A DNA stretch of 64,000 nucleotides from positions 124,001-188,000 of the forward strand of contig NZ_JAFMTA010000001.1 of the NCBI RefSeq assembly GCF_017916515.1, given 5' to 3'. The translations under genes were made by a program, and so were the position numbers. Origin of the DNA: Naasia sp. SYSU D00948. GTDB lineage: Bacteria > Actinomycetota > Actinomycetes > Actinomycetales > Microbacteriaceae. Positions 1 through 8,590 of this stretch are shown here, one piece after another. Below the pieces are notes generated by a model. That model made no database searches. It was not told the DNA's origin and saw only the letters and a list, made by a program, of their open reading frames with translations. How positions within the stretch are numbered: the stretch's first letter is position 1; every line of letters begins with the position of its first letter.

Positions 1-386
1 AGGAGAGGCCCGTCGACGATCAGGACCGCATCCCCCTCCAGCCGCCTGTCGGGCTCCTCACCCGCCGAGAGCGCGAAGGGCCGTTCCCGCCGGAAGGGCC
101 GGACCAGCCGCTCCTGGACCGCGGTGTAGTCGTAGGCGTCGGCGTAGTACCGCTGCGCCGCCGCGTCCCCCTCGGGCTCGGCGACCAGGAAGGCGTCGAT
201 GGAGGCGCGCACGGGCATGACTCCCGCTCGCCGGAACGCCTCCGCGAGGTCGTCCGCGAACGGAGCCGTGCCGGAGCCGTCCAGACCGTCGACCGCGACG
301 ACGAGCCGGCCTCGAGGGTAGTTGTGGCGGATCTCGCCCACGAGCTCGTCGAGGACGTCGGCCTTGGCGGGAGCCCAGCGTGCCAT
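1..386 (-). CDS. Uridine kinase-like P-loop protein, amino-terminal part
   Basis: Only the first 128 codons are visible; the gene runs off the left edge. The start is the ATG at 384-386, six bases after TAGGGT, a leaderless layout shared by many genes here. Sequence around residues 29-44 (VVAVDGLDGSGTAPF) aligns with the nucleotide-binding loop of actinobacterial uridine kinase-like proteins, and later stretches (SIDAFL, YYADAYDYTA, VLIVDGPLL) fit that family, which phosphorylates uridine or cytidine. However the loop reads GSGTAP where GSGKT/S is expected, so the phosphate-binding lysine is replaced by threonine. Either the protein is not an active kinase or it binds nucleotide differently. 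It is divergent from mutY with only 42 bases between the start codons. Confidence 0.7.
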   Translation of the reverse strand, partial: MARWAPAKADVLDELVGEIRHNYPRGRLVVAVDGLDGSGTAPFADDLAEAFRRAGVMPVRASIDAFLVAEPEGDAAAQRYYADAYDYTAVQERLVRPFRRERPFALSAGEEPDRRLEGDAVLIVDGPL

Positions 387-392
387 GGCCTC

Positions 393-398
393 ACCCTA
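393..398 (-). promoter_or_regulatory. -10 element of the uridine kinase-like gene (leaderless)
   Basis: TAGGGT on the minus strand, six bases before the ATG at 386. Transcription would begin at or next to the start codon. It is back to back with the mutY -10 element at 417-422. Confidence 0.5.
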
Positions 399-416
399 CG
401 CCGACGGGAGGGACCC

Positions 417-422
417 TAGAGT
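417..422 (+). promoter_or_regulatory. -10 element of mutY (leaderless)
   Basis: TAGAGT followed by six bases and the GTG start at 429. The same TAGAGT-N6-GTG arrangement recurs at 31961-31975. Confidence 0.55.
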
Positions 423-428
423 GTCCGG

Positions 429-1304
429 GTGACGGAGGAGCTGGCGCCCGCGATCACCGGCTGGTTCGCCGTGGCGGCCCGGGATCTCCCGTGGCGCCGG
501 CCCGGCTTCCCGGCCTGGGGCACGCTCGTGAGCGAGTTCATGCTCCAGCAGACGCCCGTGGCCCGGGTCGTCCCTCTCCTCCTCGAGTGGCTGGAGAGAT
601 GGCCCACTCCCGCGCACCTCGCGGCGGTTCCGCCCGGCGAGGCCGTCCGGGCGTGGGGCCGGCTCGGCTATCCCCGCCGAGCCCTGGCCCTGCACGGCTG
701 CGCGGTCGCGATCGCGGAGCGGCACGGCGATCGGGTCCCGGAGGACGTCGAGGAGCTGCTCGCGCTTCCCGGGGTCGGCCCGTACACCGCGAGAGCCGTC
801 GCCGCCTTCGCCTACGGGCACCGTCATCCGGTGGTGGACACGAACGTCCGCCGAGTCCTCGCCCGCGCGATCCGCGGCGAGGCGGAGCCGGGACCGCCGT
901 CGACGGCCCGTGATCTGGCGCTCATGGACGAGCACCTGCCGCTTGCTCGCGAGGAGGCGCGCGCCTTCAACGCGGGGATGATGGAGCTCGGTGCGATCGT
1001 GTGCACCGCACGGGCCCCGCGCTGCGCGGAGTGCCCGATCGCGTCGCTCTGCGCCTGGCGGAACGCGGGCTACCCCGAGTACGGCGGCCCCCGGAAGCCG
1101 CGGCAGAAGCGCTACGAGGGCTCGGACCGGCAGGCCCGCGGCCGTCTCCTGGCACTCCTCCGGTCGGCCACCGCGCCCGTCGAGGAGGAGGAGCTGCTCG
1201 CGGGGTTGGAGGACCCGGAACGGGCGGCACGCGCACTCGAGGGCCTTCTCCGCGACGGCCTGGCCGAGCGGACCGCCCTCGGCGTCGTCCTGCCCGCCGC
1301 CTGA
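429..1304 (+). CDS. mutY: A/G-specific adenine DNA glycosylase MutY
   Basis: Base-excision repair enzyme that removes adenine mispaired with 8-oxoguanine. At 291 residues it has the HhH-GPD glycosylase domain, with the catalytic glutamate in SEFMLQQT (about residue 36), the helix-hairpin-helix LPGVGPYTA and the conserved aspartate in VVDTNVRR. The iron-sulfur cluster ligands follow as C-X6-C-X2-C-X5-C (CTARAPRCAECPIASLC). The carboxy-terminal NUDIX-like 8-oxoG recognition domain of E. coli MutY is reduced to a short winged-helix-like tail, as is common in actinobacterial short forms. The GTG start is supported by TAGAGT six bases upstream; the next in-frame GTG upstream is cut off by a stop. 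It converges on rbfA with a strong terminator hairpin between. Confidence 0.95.
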   Translation: MTEELAPAITGWFAVAARDLPWRRPGFPAWGTLVSEFMLQQTPVARVVPLLLEWLERWPTPAHLAAVPPGEAVRAWGRLGYPRRALALHGCAVAIAERHGDRVPEDVEELLALPGVGPYTARAVAAFAYGHRHPVVDTNVRRVLARAIRGEAEPGPPSTARDLALMDEHLPLAREEARAFNAGMMELGAIVCTARAPRCAECPIASLCAWRNAGYPEYGGPRKPRQKRYEGSDRQARGRLLALLRSATAPVEEEELLAGLEDPERAARALEGLLRDGLAERTALGVVLPAA

Positions 1305-1366
1305 GAGGTTCCGCCCCCCCGGACTGGGTCTGTGCTGGGTGGCAGCCGGGAGCCAGCATTGTGGGT

Positions 1367-1402
1367 GAGCGTCGGCGGCCCGCCACCCGGCCGCCGACGC
1401 TC
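1367..1402. terminator. Bidirectional hairpin between mutY and rbfA
   Basis: Perfect 14-bp inverted repeat GAGCGTCGGCGGCC / GGCCGCCGACGCTC with an 8-base loop, centred in the 245-bp space between the two convergent genes. It has no long T tract, as is usual in GC-rich actinobacteria. The rest of the gap shows no gene. Confidence 0.75.
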
Positions 1403-1549
1403 CCTCGAACGGCCGCGCCGGCTCCTTCCGAGCCGCAGCCGCGGGTTCAGCGTTGGAGCGCTGCCGCTGCCGCCGTGAGGGTCGCCACCCGGCCCTCGCG
1501 GCGGTCAGTGGCGCCGCAGTCCGGTCACCGCGCGCGCTCCCGGCGAGGA

Positions 1550-1990
1550 TCAGTCCTCGTCGTCGACCTGCTCGCGCGGCTTGACGTACGGGTCGGGCTC
1601 CCCCGCGTACTGGGCCGTGCGCGCGAGCGCCCTGGCCTCCTCGTCGCGCTGCCGCGCCTCCTCGAGGAGCGACTGGATGCGAGCAGCGTTCTCGGGGACC
1701 GCGTCGAGGATGAACTCGAGGCTCGGGGTCGTCCGAGCCGTGATGTTGCGGCCCACCTCGGTGCGGAGCATCCCGGTCGCCGCCTTGAGCGCGGCGGCGC
1801 TGTCCGCCCGCTCCTCCTCGGTGCCGTAGACGGTGTAGAAGACCGACGCGTGCTGCAGATCGCCCGTCATGCGGACGTCCGTGATCGTCACGAAGCCGAG
1901 GCGCGGGTCACGGATGCCCTTGTCCAGCCGGCGGGCGATGATCTCCTTGATCCGGTCCGCGAGCTTGGCGGCGCGAGTGGGGTCGGCCAT
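1550..1990 (-). CDS. rbfA: 30S ribosome-binding factor RbfA
   Basis: Small KH-fold factor (146 residues) that matures the 5' end of 16S rRNA in the 30S subunit. Visible family traits are the amino-terminal RAAKLADRIKEIIARRL helix, the DPRLGFVTITDVRMTGDL segment and the A-VFYTVYG strand followed by the LR-EVGRNI helix. The acidic tail (VDDED) is typical of Microbacteriaceae. The ATG start has a clear GAAGGAG ribosome binding site. It follows infB by 123 bp containing a large stem-loop. truB, which commonly follows rbfA, is absent; mutY converges instead. Confidence 0.95.
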   Translation of the reverse strand: MADPTRAAKLADRIKEIIARRLDKGIRDPRLGFVTITDVRMTGDLQHASVFYTVYGTEEERADSAAALKAATGMLRTEVGRNITARTTPSLEFILDAVPENAARIQSLLEEARQRDEEARALARTAQYAGEPDPYVKPREQVDDED

Positions 1991-2024
1991 GGCGTGTCTC
2001 CTTCGAGAACGGGGTTAACCGGCA

Positions 2025-2066
2025 GTTCCGGCGCGGGATGCCTCTACAGGCACCCTGCGCCGGAAC
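2025..2066 (-). terminator. Large intercistronic stem-loop between infB and rbfA
   Basis: GTTCCGGCGC pairs with GCGCCGGAAC, extended inward by GGG/CCC (one bulge) and TGCC/GGCA around a six-base loop. It lies after the infB stop and about 35 bases before the rbfA start, so it could terminate, attenuate or protect the infB transcript. Confidence 0.55.
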
Positions 2067-2113
2067 CCGGCTCGTGGAAAGGGGGTTGCTAGGACCGGAC
2101 GCTGGTCGCGTCC

Positions 2114-4969
2114 TTAGGCCCGGACCTTCTCCTTCATCTCGATCGTCTCGATCTCGTCGCCGATCTGGATGTCGTTGAACTTGCCCAGGCCGATACCGCA
2201 CTCGTAGCCCTCGCGGACCTCGGTGACGTCGTCCTTGAACCGGCGCAGCGACTCGATCGCCAGCTTGTCGCCGACCACGACGCCGTTCCGGATGACCCGG
2301 GCCTGGGCGTTGCGGGTGATCGTCCCGGAACGGACGAGCACACCGGCGATGTTGCCGAACTTGGACGAGCGGAAGACCTCGCGGATCTCCGCGACACCCG
2401 ACTGGACCTCCTCGAACTCGGGCTTGAGCATGCCCTTGAGCGAGTTCTCGATGTCCTCGAGTGCCGAGTAGATGACGGAGTAGAACCGGATGTCCACACC
2501 CTCGCGGGCGGCCCGCTCGCGCGCCTTGTTGTCGGGGCGCACGTTGAAGCCGACGATGATGGCGTTGTCGACGGTCGCGAGGTTGACGTCGCTCTCCGTG
2601 ACCGCACCGACACCGCGGTGGATGATCCGCAGCTGCACCGACTCGTCCACGTCGATCTTGAGCATCGCCTCCTCCAGCGCCTCGACGGCACCGGAGACGT
2701 CGCCCTTGATGATGAGGTTGAGCGAGTCGACCTTGCCCTCTTCGAGGGCGCGGGTGAAGTCCTCGAGCGAGATGCGCTTGCGGGCCTTCGCGAGCGACGC
2801 GTTGCGCTCGACGGCCTCGCGCTTCTCGGCGATCTGCCGCGCGGTGCGGTCCTCCTCGGTGACGAGGAAGGTGTCACCGGCGCGGGGCACCGTGGACAGA
2901 CCCTGCACCTGGACCGGACGCGACGGGTAGGCCTCCGCCACCGTCTCGCCGTTCTCGTCCATCATCGCCCGCACACGGCCGTAGGCCGTGCCGGCGACGA
3001 TCGCGTCCCCGACGCGCAGCGTCCCGGACTGGATGAGCACGGTCGCGACCGCACCGCGGCCCTTGTCGAGGCGGGCCTCGATGGCGACGCCGCGCGCGTC
3101 CTTGTTCGGGTTCGCGCGGAGATCCAGGCCGGCGTCGGCGGTCAGCAGCACGGCGTCGAGGAGGTCCTCGATGCCGAGGCCGGTCAGCGCCGAGACGTCG
3201 ACGAACATCGTGTCGCCGCCGTACTCCTCGGCCACGAGACCGAACTCGGTGAGCTGCTGGCGGACCTTGGCGGGGTTGGCCCCCTCCTTGTCCACCTTGT
3301 TCACCGCGACGACGATCGGGACGTTCGCCGCCTGGGCGTGGTTCAGGGCCTCCACCGTCTGCGGCATGATGCCGTCGTCGGCGGCGACCACGAGGATCGC
3401 CAGGTCGGTCACCTGCGCACCCCGGGCACGCATGGCGGTGAACGCCTCGTGACCGGGGGTGTCGATGAAGGTGATGGCACGCTCGATGCCCTCGTGTTCC
3501 GTCCACACCTGGTACGCACCGATGTGCTGCGTGATGCCTCCGGCCTCGCCCGCGATGACATTCGTCTTGCGGATGGCGTCGAGCAGGCGCGTCTTTCCGT
3601 GGTCGACGTGACCCATGACGGTGACGACCGGCGGGCGGACGACGAGGTCCTCGTCGGTCTCGTCCTCGAGCTCCTGGTCGAGGTCGATGTCGAAGCCCTC
3701 GAGGAGCTCCTTGTCCTCGTCCTCGGGCGAGACCATCTGGATCTTGTAGCCGAGCTCCTCGCCGAGCACCGCGAAGGTGGCCTCGTCGAGCGACTCCGTC
3801 GCGGTCGCCATCTCACCGAGGTGGAAGAGGACCGTGACGATGTTGCCGGGACTCGCGTCGATCTTGTCGGCGAAGTCCGTGATGGACGCGCCCCGACGCA
3901 GGCGGATGACGGTGCTGCCGTCGCCGCGCGGGACGCTCACGCCGCCGAGCGACGGGGCCTCCCGCATCTCGAACTCTTGGCGCTTCGTCCGCTTCGACTT
4001 GCGAGCCTTGCTCTTGCCGCCGCCACGGCCGAAGGCACCCGCGGTGCCGCCGCCGGGACCGCGACCACGGCCGCCGCCACCGCCGGCCGGGCGGGGACCG
4101 CCGAAGCCGGTGCTGGGAGCGCCGCCGGGACGCTGGAAGCCGCCGCCGGCGCCTGCCGGGCGGCCGGGGCCGCCGGGACGCTGGAAGCCGCCGGGACGCT
4201 GACCAGGAGCACCGGGACGGGCGCCGGGAGCGCCGGGGCGGGCGCCCTGACCGGGAGCGCCGGGACGCGGCGCGCCGGGACGCGGAGCGGCGGGACGCGG
4301 GATGTTGCCCGCGGGGCCGCGGCCCATGCCCTGGCTGCTCGCGAACGGGTTGTTGCCCGGGCGCGGGGCGCCGGGACGCTGCATCCCCTGGCTGCTCGCA
4401 TAGGGGTTGTTGCCCGGGCGCGGGGCGCCGGGACGCGGAACGGGACGCGGGATCGCGCCGGCACCGGGGGTCTGCGCGGCCGGGGTCTGCGGGGCCGGCG
4501 CCTGCGCGGCGGGTCGCTCCGACTCGGCGGGGCGGGGCGCGGCCGGCTGACCCGGGCGGGGACCGGTGCTGCGGGGGCCGTCGGGACGGGGGCCGTCCTG
4601 ACGGGGGCCGTCCTGGCGGGGGACGTCGGTGCGTGGGGCCTCGGTGCGAGGCGCCTCCGAGCGCGGGGCCTGAGCCCGCGGGGCCGGCGTGCGGGCGGGC
4701 TGGGGAGCCTGCGGTGCCGCAGGCGCGGCCGCCCGGGGTGCCTCGGCGGGACGCGCCGGGCCGGGGGTCGGGGCCGACGGGGCCTTGCCGTTGCCGTCGA
4801 CCTTGCCCTCCGCCTGAAGCGCCGCCCTCAGCTTGCGGGCGACGGGCGGCTCGATGCTCGACGACGGTCCCTTGACGAACTCTCCCATCTCCTTGAGCTT
4901 CGCCAGGGCGACCTTGGTGTCGACGCCGAGGTCACTCGCGACCTCGTGCACGCGTGGTTTCGCTGCCAC
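2114..4969 (-). CDS. infB: Translation initiation factor IF-2
   Basis: GTPase that places initiator tRNA on the 30S subunit and promotes subunit joining. The 951-residue protein has the IF2_N domain at residues 1-60, a long low-complexity Pro/Gly/Arg/Ala linker to about residue 340 that includes two copies of [11 protein letters not shown][YF]ASSQGM, a second IF2_N-like domain, then the G domain with GHVDHGKT near residue 450, DTPGH and NKVDK, and domains II-IV. The GTG at 4969 is preceded by AGGAG four bases upstream; an overlapping ATG at 4971 is out of frame. The leader can form competing hairpins over that ribosome binding site. nusA normally lies just upstream in this family; here 5.7 kb of sugar genes intervene. 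Confidence 0.98.
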   Translation of the reverse strand: MAAKPRVHEVASDLGVDTKVALAKLKEMGEFVKGPSSSIEPPVARKLRAALQAEGKVDGNGKAPSAPTPGPARPAEAPRAAAPAAPQAPQPARTPAPRAQAPRSEAPRTEAPRTDVPRQDGPRQDGPRPDGPRSTGPRPGQPAAPRPAESERPAAQAPAPQTPAAQTPGAGAIPRPVPRPGAPRPGNNPYASSQGMQRPGAPRPGNNPFASSQGMGRGPAGNIPRPAAPRPGAPRPGAPGQGARPGAPGARPGAPGQRPGGFQRPGGPGRPAGAGGGFQRPGGAPSTGFGGPRPAGGGGGRGRGPGGGTAGAFGRGGGKSKARKSKRTKRQEFEMREAPSLGGVSVPRGDGSTVIRLRRGASITDFADKIDASPGNIVTVLFHLGEMATATESLDEATFAVLGEELGYKIQMVSPEDEDKELLEGFDIDLDQELEDETDEDLVVRPPVVTVMGHVDHGKTRLLDAIRKTNVIAGEAGGITQHIGAYQVWTEHEGIERAITFIDTPGHEAFTAMRARGAQVTDLAILVVAADDGIMPQTVEALNHAQAANVPIVVAVNKVDKEGANPAKVRQQLTEFGLVAEEYGGDTMFVDVSALTGLGIEDLLDAVLLTADAGLDLRANPNKDARGVAIEARLDKGRGAVATVLIQSGTLRVGDAIVAGTAYGRVRAMMDENGETVAEAYPSRPVQVQGLSTVPRAGDTFLVTEEDRTARQIAEKREAVERNASLAKARKRISLEDFTRALEEGKVDSLNLIIKGDVSGAVEALEEAMLKIDVDESVQLRIIHRGVGAVTESDVNLATVDNAIIVGFNVRPDNKARERAAREGVDIRFYSVIYSALEDIENSLKGMLKPEFEEVQSGVAEIREVFRSSKFGNIAGVLVRSGTITRNAQARVIRNGVVVGDKLAIESLRRFKDDVTEVREGYECGIGLGKFNDIQIGDEIETIEMKEKVRA

Positions 4970-4975
4970 ATTTCT

Positions 4976-5005
4976 CCTGTCTGGGATCCACCCAGACAGG
5001 GTGGA
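4976..5005 (-). promoter_or_regulatory. Two mutually exclusive hairpins over the infB ribosome binding site
   Basis: In the mRNA a perfect 10-bp stem, CCUGUCUGGG with CCCAGACAGG (5000-4976, loop of 5), buries the first bases of the AGGAG ribosome binding site at 4978-4974. An alternative 7-bp stem, UCCACCC with GGGUGGA (5005-4987, loop of 5), uses the same bases and would free the site. The arrangement resembles a translational on/off switch; its function is inferred. Confidence 0.55.
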
Positions 5006-5088
5006 CCGTTAGTGGTGAGGGGAACTCATTTCGAGTCGCTCATCAGTTGTCCATAAGCCGTTCAGCCTGTTCTCTCGGTCGAACCTCC

Positions 5089-5126
5089 GTCCCGCATGCA
5101 GGCGGGACGCGTCCCGAAGGACGCGT
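5089..5126 (-). promoter_or_regulatory. Tandem hairpins in the infB leader
   Basis: Two perfect stems lie 90-155 bases upstream of infB: GTCCCGC/GCGGGAC (5089-5108, loop 6) and ACGCGTCC/GGACGCGT around a four-base loop (5107-5126), which reads UUCG in the mRNA. With the switch hairpins nearer the start codon they make a structured leader. Confidence 0.5.
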
Positions 5127-5239
5127 GGAGGAGGGAACCTGTCCAGTGTACCCGCAACCCTGGAGGGCGCGAGGCGGGCCGGTGCGCTCGAGGCGCTTCC
5201 GGGACAACGGCACTCGCCGCCGCCGTATTCCGTCCGCCG

Positions 5240-5983
5240 CTAGGCGAACCACTCCCTCGACGGGTTGGTGACGGCGGGGACCTCCCGCTCGATGCGGGGC
5301 TGCGCCGCCCAGCGCGCGCCGTTCGCGAGGACCCGCCGCACGGTCGGGTGGTTGTAGACGGGGTACTCCTGGTCGCCCGGGCTGAAGTAGAAGATGCGCC
5401 CGCGCCCGCGGGTGAAGGTGACGCCGGAGCGGAAGACCTCGCCGCCCTCGAAGGAGCTGATGAAGATCAGCTCGTCGGGCGCCGGGATGTCGAAGAGCTC
5501 GCCGTACATCTCCTGCTCGGGGATGACGATCGGGCTCTCGATGCCCTCGGCGATGGGATGAGCGGGGGCGACGGTCCAGACGAGCTCCCGGCCGCCGTCG
5601 TTACGCCAGGCGAGGGAGCAGGTCGTGCCCATGAGCCGGGTGAAGATCTTCGAGAAGTGCCCGGAATGGAGGACGAGCAGTCCCATCCCGCCGAGAACGT
5701 GCCGCTGCACGCGGTCGACGACCTCGTCGGACACGTCGCCGTGCGCGGCGTGCCCCCACCACAGGAGCACGTCGGTGCCGGCGAGCGCCTCCTCGGTCAG
5801 CCCGTGCTCGGGCTCGTCGAGGACCGCGGTGCGGATCGTCGCGTCCGGGAGATGCTCGGCGAGGCCCTCGGCGATCGCGCCGTGCATGCCGTTCGGGTAG
5901 TTCTGCCCGATCGAGGGCGGGGAGTTGCGGCGCTCGTGCACGCCCTCGTTCCAGACGGTGATCCGCAGCCCTGTGCTCTGCAC
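5240..5983 (-). CDS. ThuA-like trehalose-utilisation family protein
   Basis: A 247-residue ThuA-domain protein with a glutamine amidotransferase-like Rossmann fold. Family members occur in sugar 3-dehydrogenation and trehalose/disaccharide use, but the reaction is not firmly known. Conserved features are [12 protein letters not shown] at the start, the [14 protein letters not shown] segment, the VLHSGHFSK segment and the [12 protein letters not shown] stretch near the end. The GTG start has GAAGGG upstream and lies 16 bp after the dehydrogenase stop. It is the last gene of the unit isomerase-dehydrogenase-ThuA, downstream of the operator at 7937-7960, which suggests that all three act on the same sugar derivative. 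Confidence 0.85.
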   Translation of the reverse strand: MQSTGLRITVWNEGVHERRNSPPSIGQNYPNGMHGAIAEGLAEHLPDATIRTAVLDEPEHGLTEEALAGTDVLLWWGHAAHGDVSDEVVDRVQRHVLGGMGLLVLHSGHFSKIFTRLMGTTCSLAWRNDGGRELVWTVAPAHPIAEGIESPIVIPEQEMYGELFDIPAPDELIFISSFEGGEVFRSGVTFTRGRGRIFYFSPGDQEYPVYNHPTVRRVLANGARWAAQPRIEREVPAVTNPSREWFA

Positions 5984-5999
5984 GTGCCCTGCCCTTCGA

Positions 6000-7037
6000 T
6001 CAGACCGGCTGGAGCGGGGATCCGTCCAGCTCGCCGTGCGGGAGGAGGATGATCTTCCCGCACACGCCCGCGTCCTGGATGTCCATCGCCTCCGAGACGT
6101 CCTCGAGCGGCAGAGCGTGCGTGACCATTGTGTCGATGAGCGGCCCCGCCTTGCGCACGGTCCGCCACATCTCCTCCGCGTGGGTGAGGCTGTTCCAGTG
6201 CCAGACGCCGAAGATGTCGAGCCCCTGCTTCACGAGCGGCGGGAAGGTGACATCGCCTGCCCACGCCACGACGCTCAGCTTGCCGCGTGACCGGATGGAG
6301 AGCGCGAGCGCCTTCGCCGCGTTCGGGGCGCCGCTCGTCTCGATGCCCGCATCCGCTCCCCGGCCCGTGAGCTCCCGGACGAGGGCGGGCACGTCCTCCT
6401 CCATCGGGTTGAGCACGCGCTCGGCCCCGAGCTTCCGGGCGAGCTCCGCGCGGTAGGGGTGCGTCTCGATCGCGAGCACACGGGCGCCGCGGGTCACGCC
6501 CTGGACGATGGCGCCGAGCCCGACCGGGCCGCAGCCGGACACGACGAGCACGTCGAGGGCGTCGACGCCCATCCGCTCCAGGGCGCCGAAGGTGGGGCCG
6601 AAGCCGCAGCACGCCATGGCGCCGTGCACGAGAGAGATGTCGTCCGGGATCTTCACGACGAGCCAGTCGGGCTTCAGGAGGTACTGCGCGTAGGTCGCCG
6701 CGCCGTACTCCTGCCCGGTCTCGGCCAGGACGTCCCGCTGGTTCGGGCAGTGCATGTAGTCGCCGGAGGTGCAGAGGTAGCACCGGCCGCAGCCGTAGTG
6801 CGGCATGACCGCGACGCGGTCGCCGACGGCGACACGGCGGGAGTCGCCCGCGTCCACCACGACGCCCACCGCCTCGTGGCCGAGAGCGCGGTCCTCCTCG
6901 CCGTCCCGGCGCTTCTTGAACTCGGTGCACATCGGCGCCACGAGGACCTTCACCACGATCAGGTCCCCGGTCGCCTTCGGGACCGCGCGGTCCACGACCT
7001 CGACGACGCCCTGGCCGGTGATCTCCGCCGCTCTCAT
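6000..7037 (-). CDS. Zinc-binding medium-chain alcohol/polyol dehydrogenase
   Basis: NAD(P)-dependent zinc dehydrogenase of the MDR superfamily, 345 residues. The amino-terminal GroES-like domain contains a catalytic zinc ligand set (PMCTEF, GHEAVG) and the structural zinc loop C-X2-C-X2-C-X7-C in [17 protein letters not shown]. The Rossmann domain shows [15 protein letters not shown]. Its substrate is probably a sugar, polyol or keto-sugar, judging from neighbours. The ATG has a strong AAGGAG site and lies 19 bp after the isomerase. It should be co-transcribed with the isomerase and ThuA genes. Confidence 0.9.
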   Translation of the reverse strand: MRAAEITGQGVVEVVDRAVPKATGDLIVVKVLVAPMCTEFKKRRDGEEDRALGHEAVGVVVDAGDSRRVAVGDRVAVMPHYGCGRCYLCTSGDYMHCPNQRDVLAETGQEYGAATYAQYLLKPDWLVVKIPDDISLVHGAMACCGFGPTFGALERMGVDALDVLVVSGCGPVGLGAIVQGVTRGARVLAIETHPYRAELARKLGAERVLNPMEEDVPALVRELTGRGADAGIETSGAPNAAKALALSIRSRGKLSVVAWAGDVTFPPLVKQGLDIFGVWHWNSLTHAEEMWRTVRKAGPLIDTMVTHALPLEDVSEAMDIQDAGVCGKIILLPHGELDGSPLQPV

Positions 7038-7056
7038 GCTCGCTCTCCTTCTCGTG

Positions 7057-7878
7057 TCAGGCGACGCTGGGCTCGGGCTCCGCGAGGAGCTCGGCCAGGC
7101 GGTCCCGGCTCCGGACCACCTCGGGGAACGGGTCGTAGTGCTCGGGCTCGTGCTCGACGCTGATGCCGCCGGTGTACCCGATCTCGCGGAGAGCGCGGAC
7201 GCAGTCCTCGATCGGGACGACGCCGTCCCCGTAGGCGCACGTGTCGTGGGCGCCCGCCGCGCGCACGTCCTTGAGGTGCACGTAGAACACGCTGTCGCCG
7301 AGCTCGCGGATCGCCCGCGCGGCGTCGTACCCCTGGGTGGCGAACCAGCCGGTGTCGACCGTCGCGCCGAGCACGCCGTCGTGGTCGGTCCCGATCTCCT
7401 CGAGCAGCTCCGCCGACGACTTCTGCGGGTGGTTCTCGAGTCCGAGCACGTTGCCGTGCTCCTTGAGGATCGCGATCACCGAGGCCCGGTCGGACGCGAG
7501 CAGGGGCGTCACACCGCCGAGGATGCGAGTGCCCAGAGCGCTCGCGACCTCGTTGGCGCGACGGAACTTCTCGACCGTGTCGCCGTAGTTGCTGCCGTAG
7601 CTCGCCACCGTGACCCCGTGCCGCTGCAGCACACGCTGGGCTGCGGCGATGTGCTCATCCGTGGCCCACTCGTAGTTGAGTTGCGGATGCCACACGTCGA
7701 CGGTGTCGAAGCCCGCCTCGACAGCGCTCGCGACGAAGGCGTCGAAGCGCTCCTCGAACGTCTCGATAGGGCGGTACCACTCGTCGGCGGCCCGCTCGCC
7801 CTGGTGCCACCCCTCGGTCATGTTCCAGCCGAGCTGCTGGGCGACCAGGTTCGCGCCCATGAACGAGATGCTGTTCAC
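7057..7878 (-). CDS. Sugar phosphate isomerase/epimerase (AP endonuclease 2 fold)
   Basis: TIM-barrel protein of the xylose isomerase-like family, 273 residues, expected to isomerise or epimerise a sugar or keto-sugar. Metal-binding positions are visible as the glutamate in LGLENH, the aspartate/histidine in VDTGWF and YVHLKD and the glutamate in ISVEHEPEH. The start was set at GTG 7878, preceded by GGAGGAGGAC, not at upstream codons that overlap the operator region. First gene of a three-gene unit whose promoter region carries AAAAGTA-N10-TACCTTT, the same site as ahead of the Gfo/Idh gene at 10458. Confidence 0.85.
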   Translation of the reverse strand: MNSISFMGANLVAQQLGWNMTEGWHQGERAADEWYRPIETFEERFDAFVASAVEAGFDTVDVWHPQLNYEWATDEHIAAAQRVLQRHGVTVASYGSNYGDTVEKFRRANEVASALGTRILGGVTPLLASDRASVIAILKEHGNVLGLENHPQKSSAELLEEIGTDHDGVLGATVDTGWFATQGYDAARAIRELGDSVFYVHLKDVRAAGAHDTCAYGDGVVPIEDCVRALREIGYTGGISVEHEPEHYDPFPEVVRSRDRLAELLAEPEPSVA

Positions 7879-7936
7879 TGTCCTCCTCCTCGAGGGTCCG
7901 AGACGTCGGCGCGGCCGATCCTGCGCCCCTCCTCGC

Positions 7937-7960
7937 AAAAGTATATGCGTGGATACCTTT
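7937..7960 (-). promoter_or_regulatory. Putative TetR operator, copy 1
   Basis: AAAAGTA-N10-TACCTTT, 59 bases upstream of the isomerase start. The half-sites are imperfect inverted repeats. The minus strand reads TATACT inside the site, so the operator would overlap a -10 element. An identical bipartite site with the same 10-base spacer is at 10484-10507. Confidence 0.6.
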
Positions 7961-7966
7961 CGCGCG

Positions 7967-8581
7967 TCAGACGCCGGGGCCGCGCAGCCGCTCGAGGACG
8001 CGCTCGGTGTAGAGCCGGAACGACCGCTCGAGGTCGAACTCGGGGATGAGCAGGAACTGGATCTCGAGCCCGTCGAGCGCGGCGAGCAGGTACTCCGCCT
8101 CGTGGGCGATGTCCTCGTCGGTCAGAGGGCGCAGGTGCCCGGCCTCGGAGGACTCCCGGAAGAAGCGGCGCATGTCCTCGAGCGCGTTCCGGTACCGCCG
8201 GGTCATGAACTCGTGAGCCGGGTGCTGCGGCGAGGACGCCTCCGCCGCCATCGTCGTGTACAGCTGGAGCAGCCCCTTGTGCGCGACGTGGTAGCTCATC
8301 AGCTTCACGAAGCCGTCGAGGTGCGCGTTCTCGATGCTGCCCTCGAGCACGATGTCCGCGGTCACCCTCCCCCAGTGCTCGAGCACCGCGATGAGGAGCT
8401 TCTCCTTGGTGCCGAACAGCTTGAGTACGGCGGCGGGCGTGCCGCCCACGCGGTCCGCGACCTGCTGCAGCGTGCCGCCGCGGAAGCCGTGCTCGCCGAA
8501 CACCTCCGTCGCGGTGATGACCACCTGGCGCCGCCGCTCGATGCCCCGCTTGTAGGGTCCCCGGAGCACGGGCGTGGTCAT
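7967..8581 (-). CDS. TetR/AcrR-family transcriptional regulator
   Basis: One-component repressor of 204 residues. The amino-terminal helix-turn-helix is at residues 20-65 (ITATEVFGEHGFRG, LQQVADRVGGTPAAVLKLFGTKEKLL); the rest is a helical ligand-binding domain. It starts nine bases after the preceding gene and ends just before the operator at 7937-7960, between two transcription units that carry identical operators. It is therefore the best candidate for their regulator and for autoregulation. The inducer is unknown, probably a sugar or glycoside derivative. Confidence 0.9.
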   Translation of the reverse strand: MTTPVLRGPYKRGIERRRQVVITATEVFGEHGFRGGTLQQVADRVGGTPAAVLKLFGTKEKLLIAVLEHWGRVTADIVLEGSIENAHLDGFVKLMSYHVAHKGLLQLYTTMAAEASSPQHPAHEFMTRRYRNALEDMRRFFRESSEAGHLRPLTDEDIAHEAEYLLAALDGLEIQFLLIPEFDLERSFRLYTERVLERLRGPGV

Positions 8582-8590
8582 CGCGCCAGC

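Noticed and set aside
2618-5056. Long plus-strand open frame opposite infB
   Set aside because: It mirrors infB with codon bias and low-complexity Arg/Gly/Ala content expected of an antisense shadow in GC-rich DNA; no start signal or family resemblance.
5043-5252. 69-residue minus-strand open frame before infB
   Set aside because: Arg/Pro-rich and overlapping the structured infB leader; only its last residues look like a possible YlxR tail, so it is reported as a finding, not a gene.
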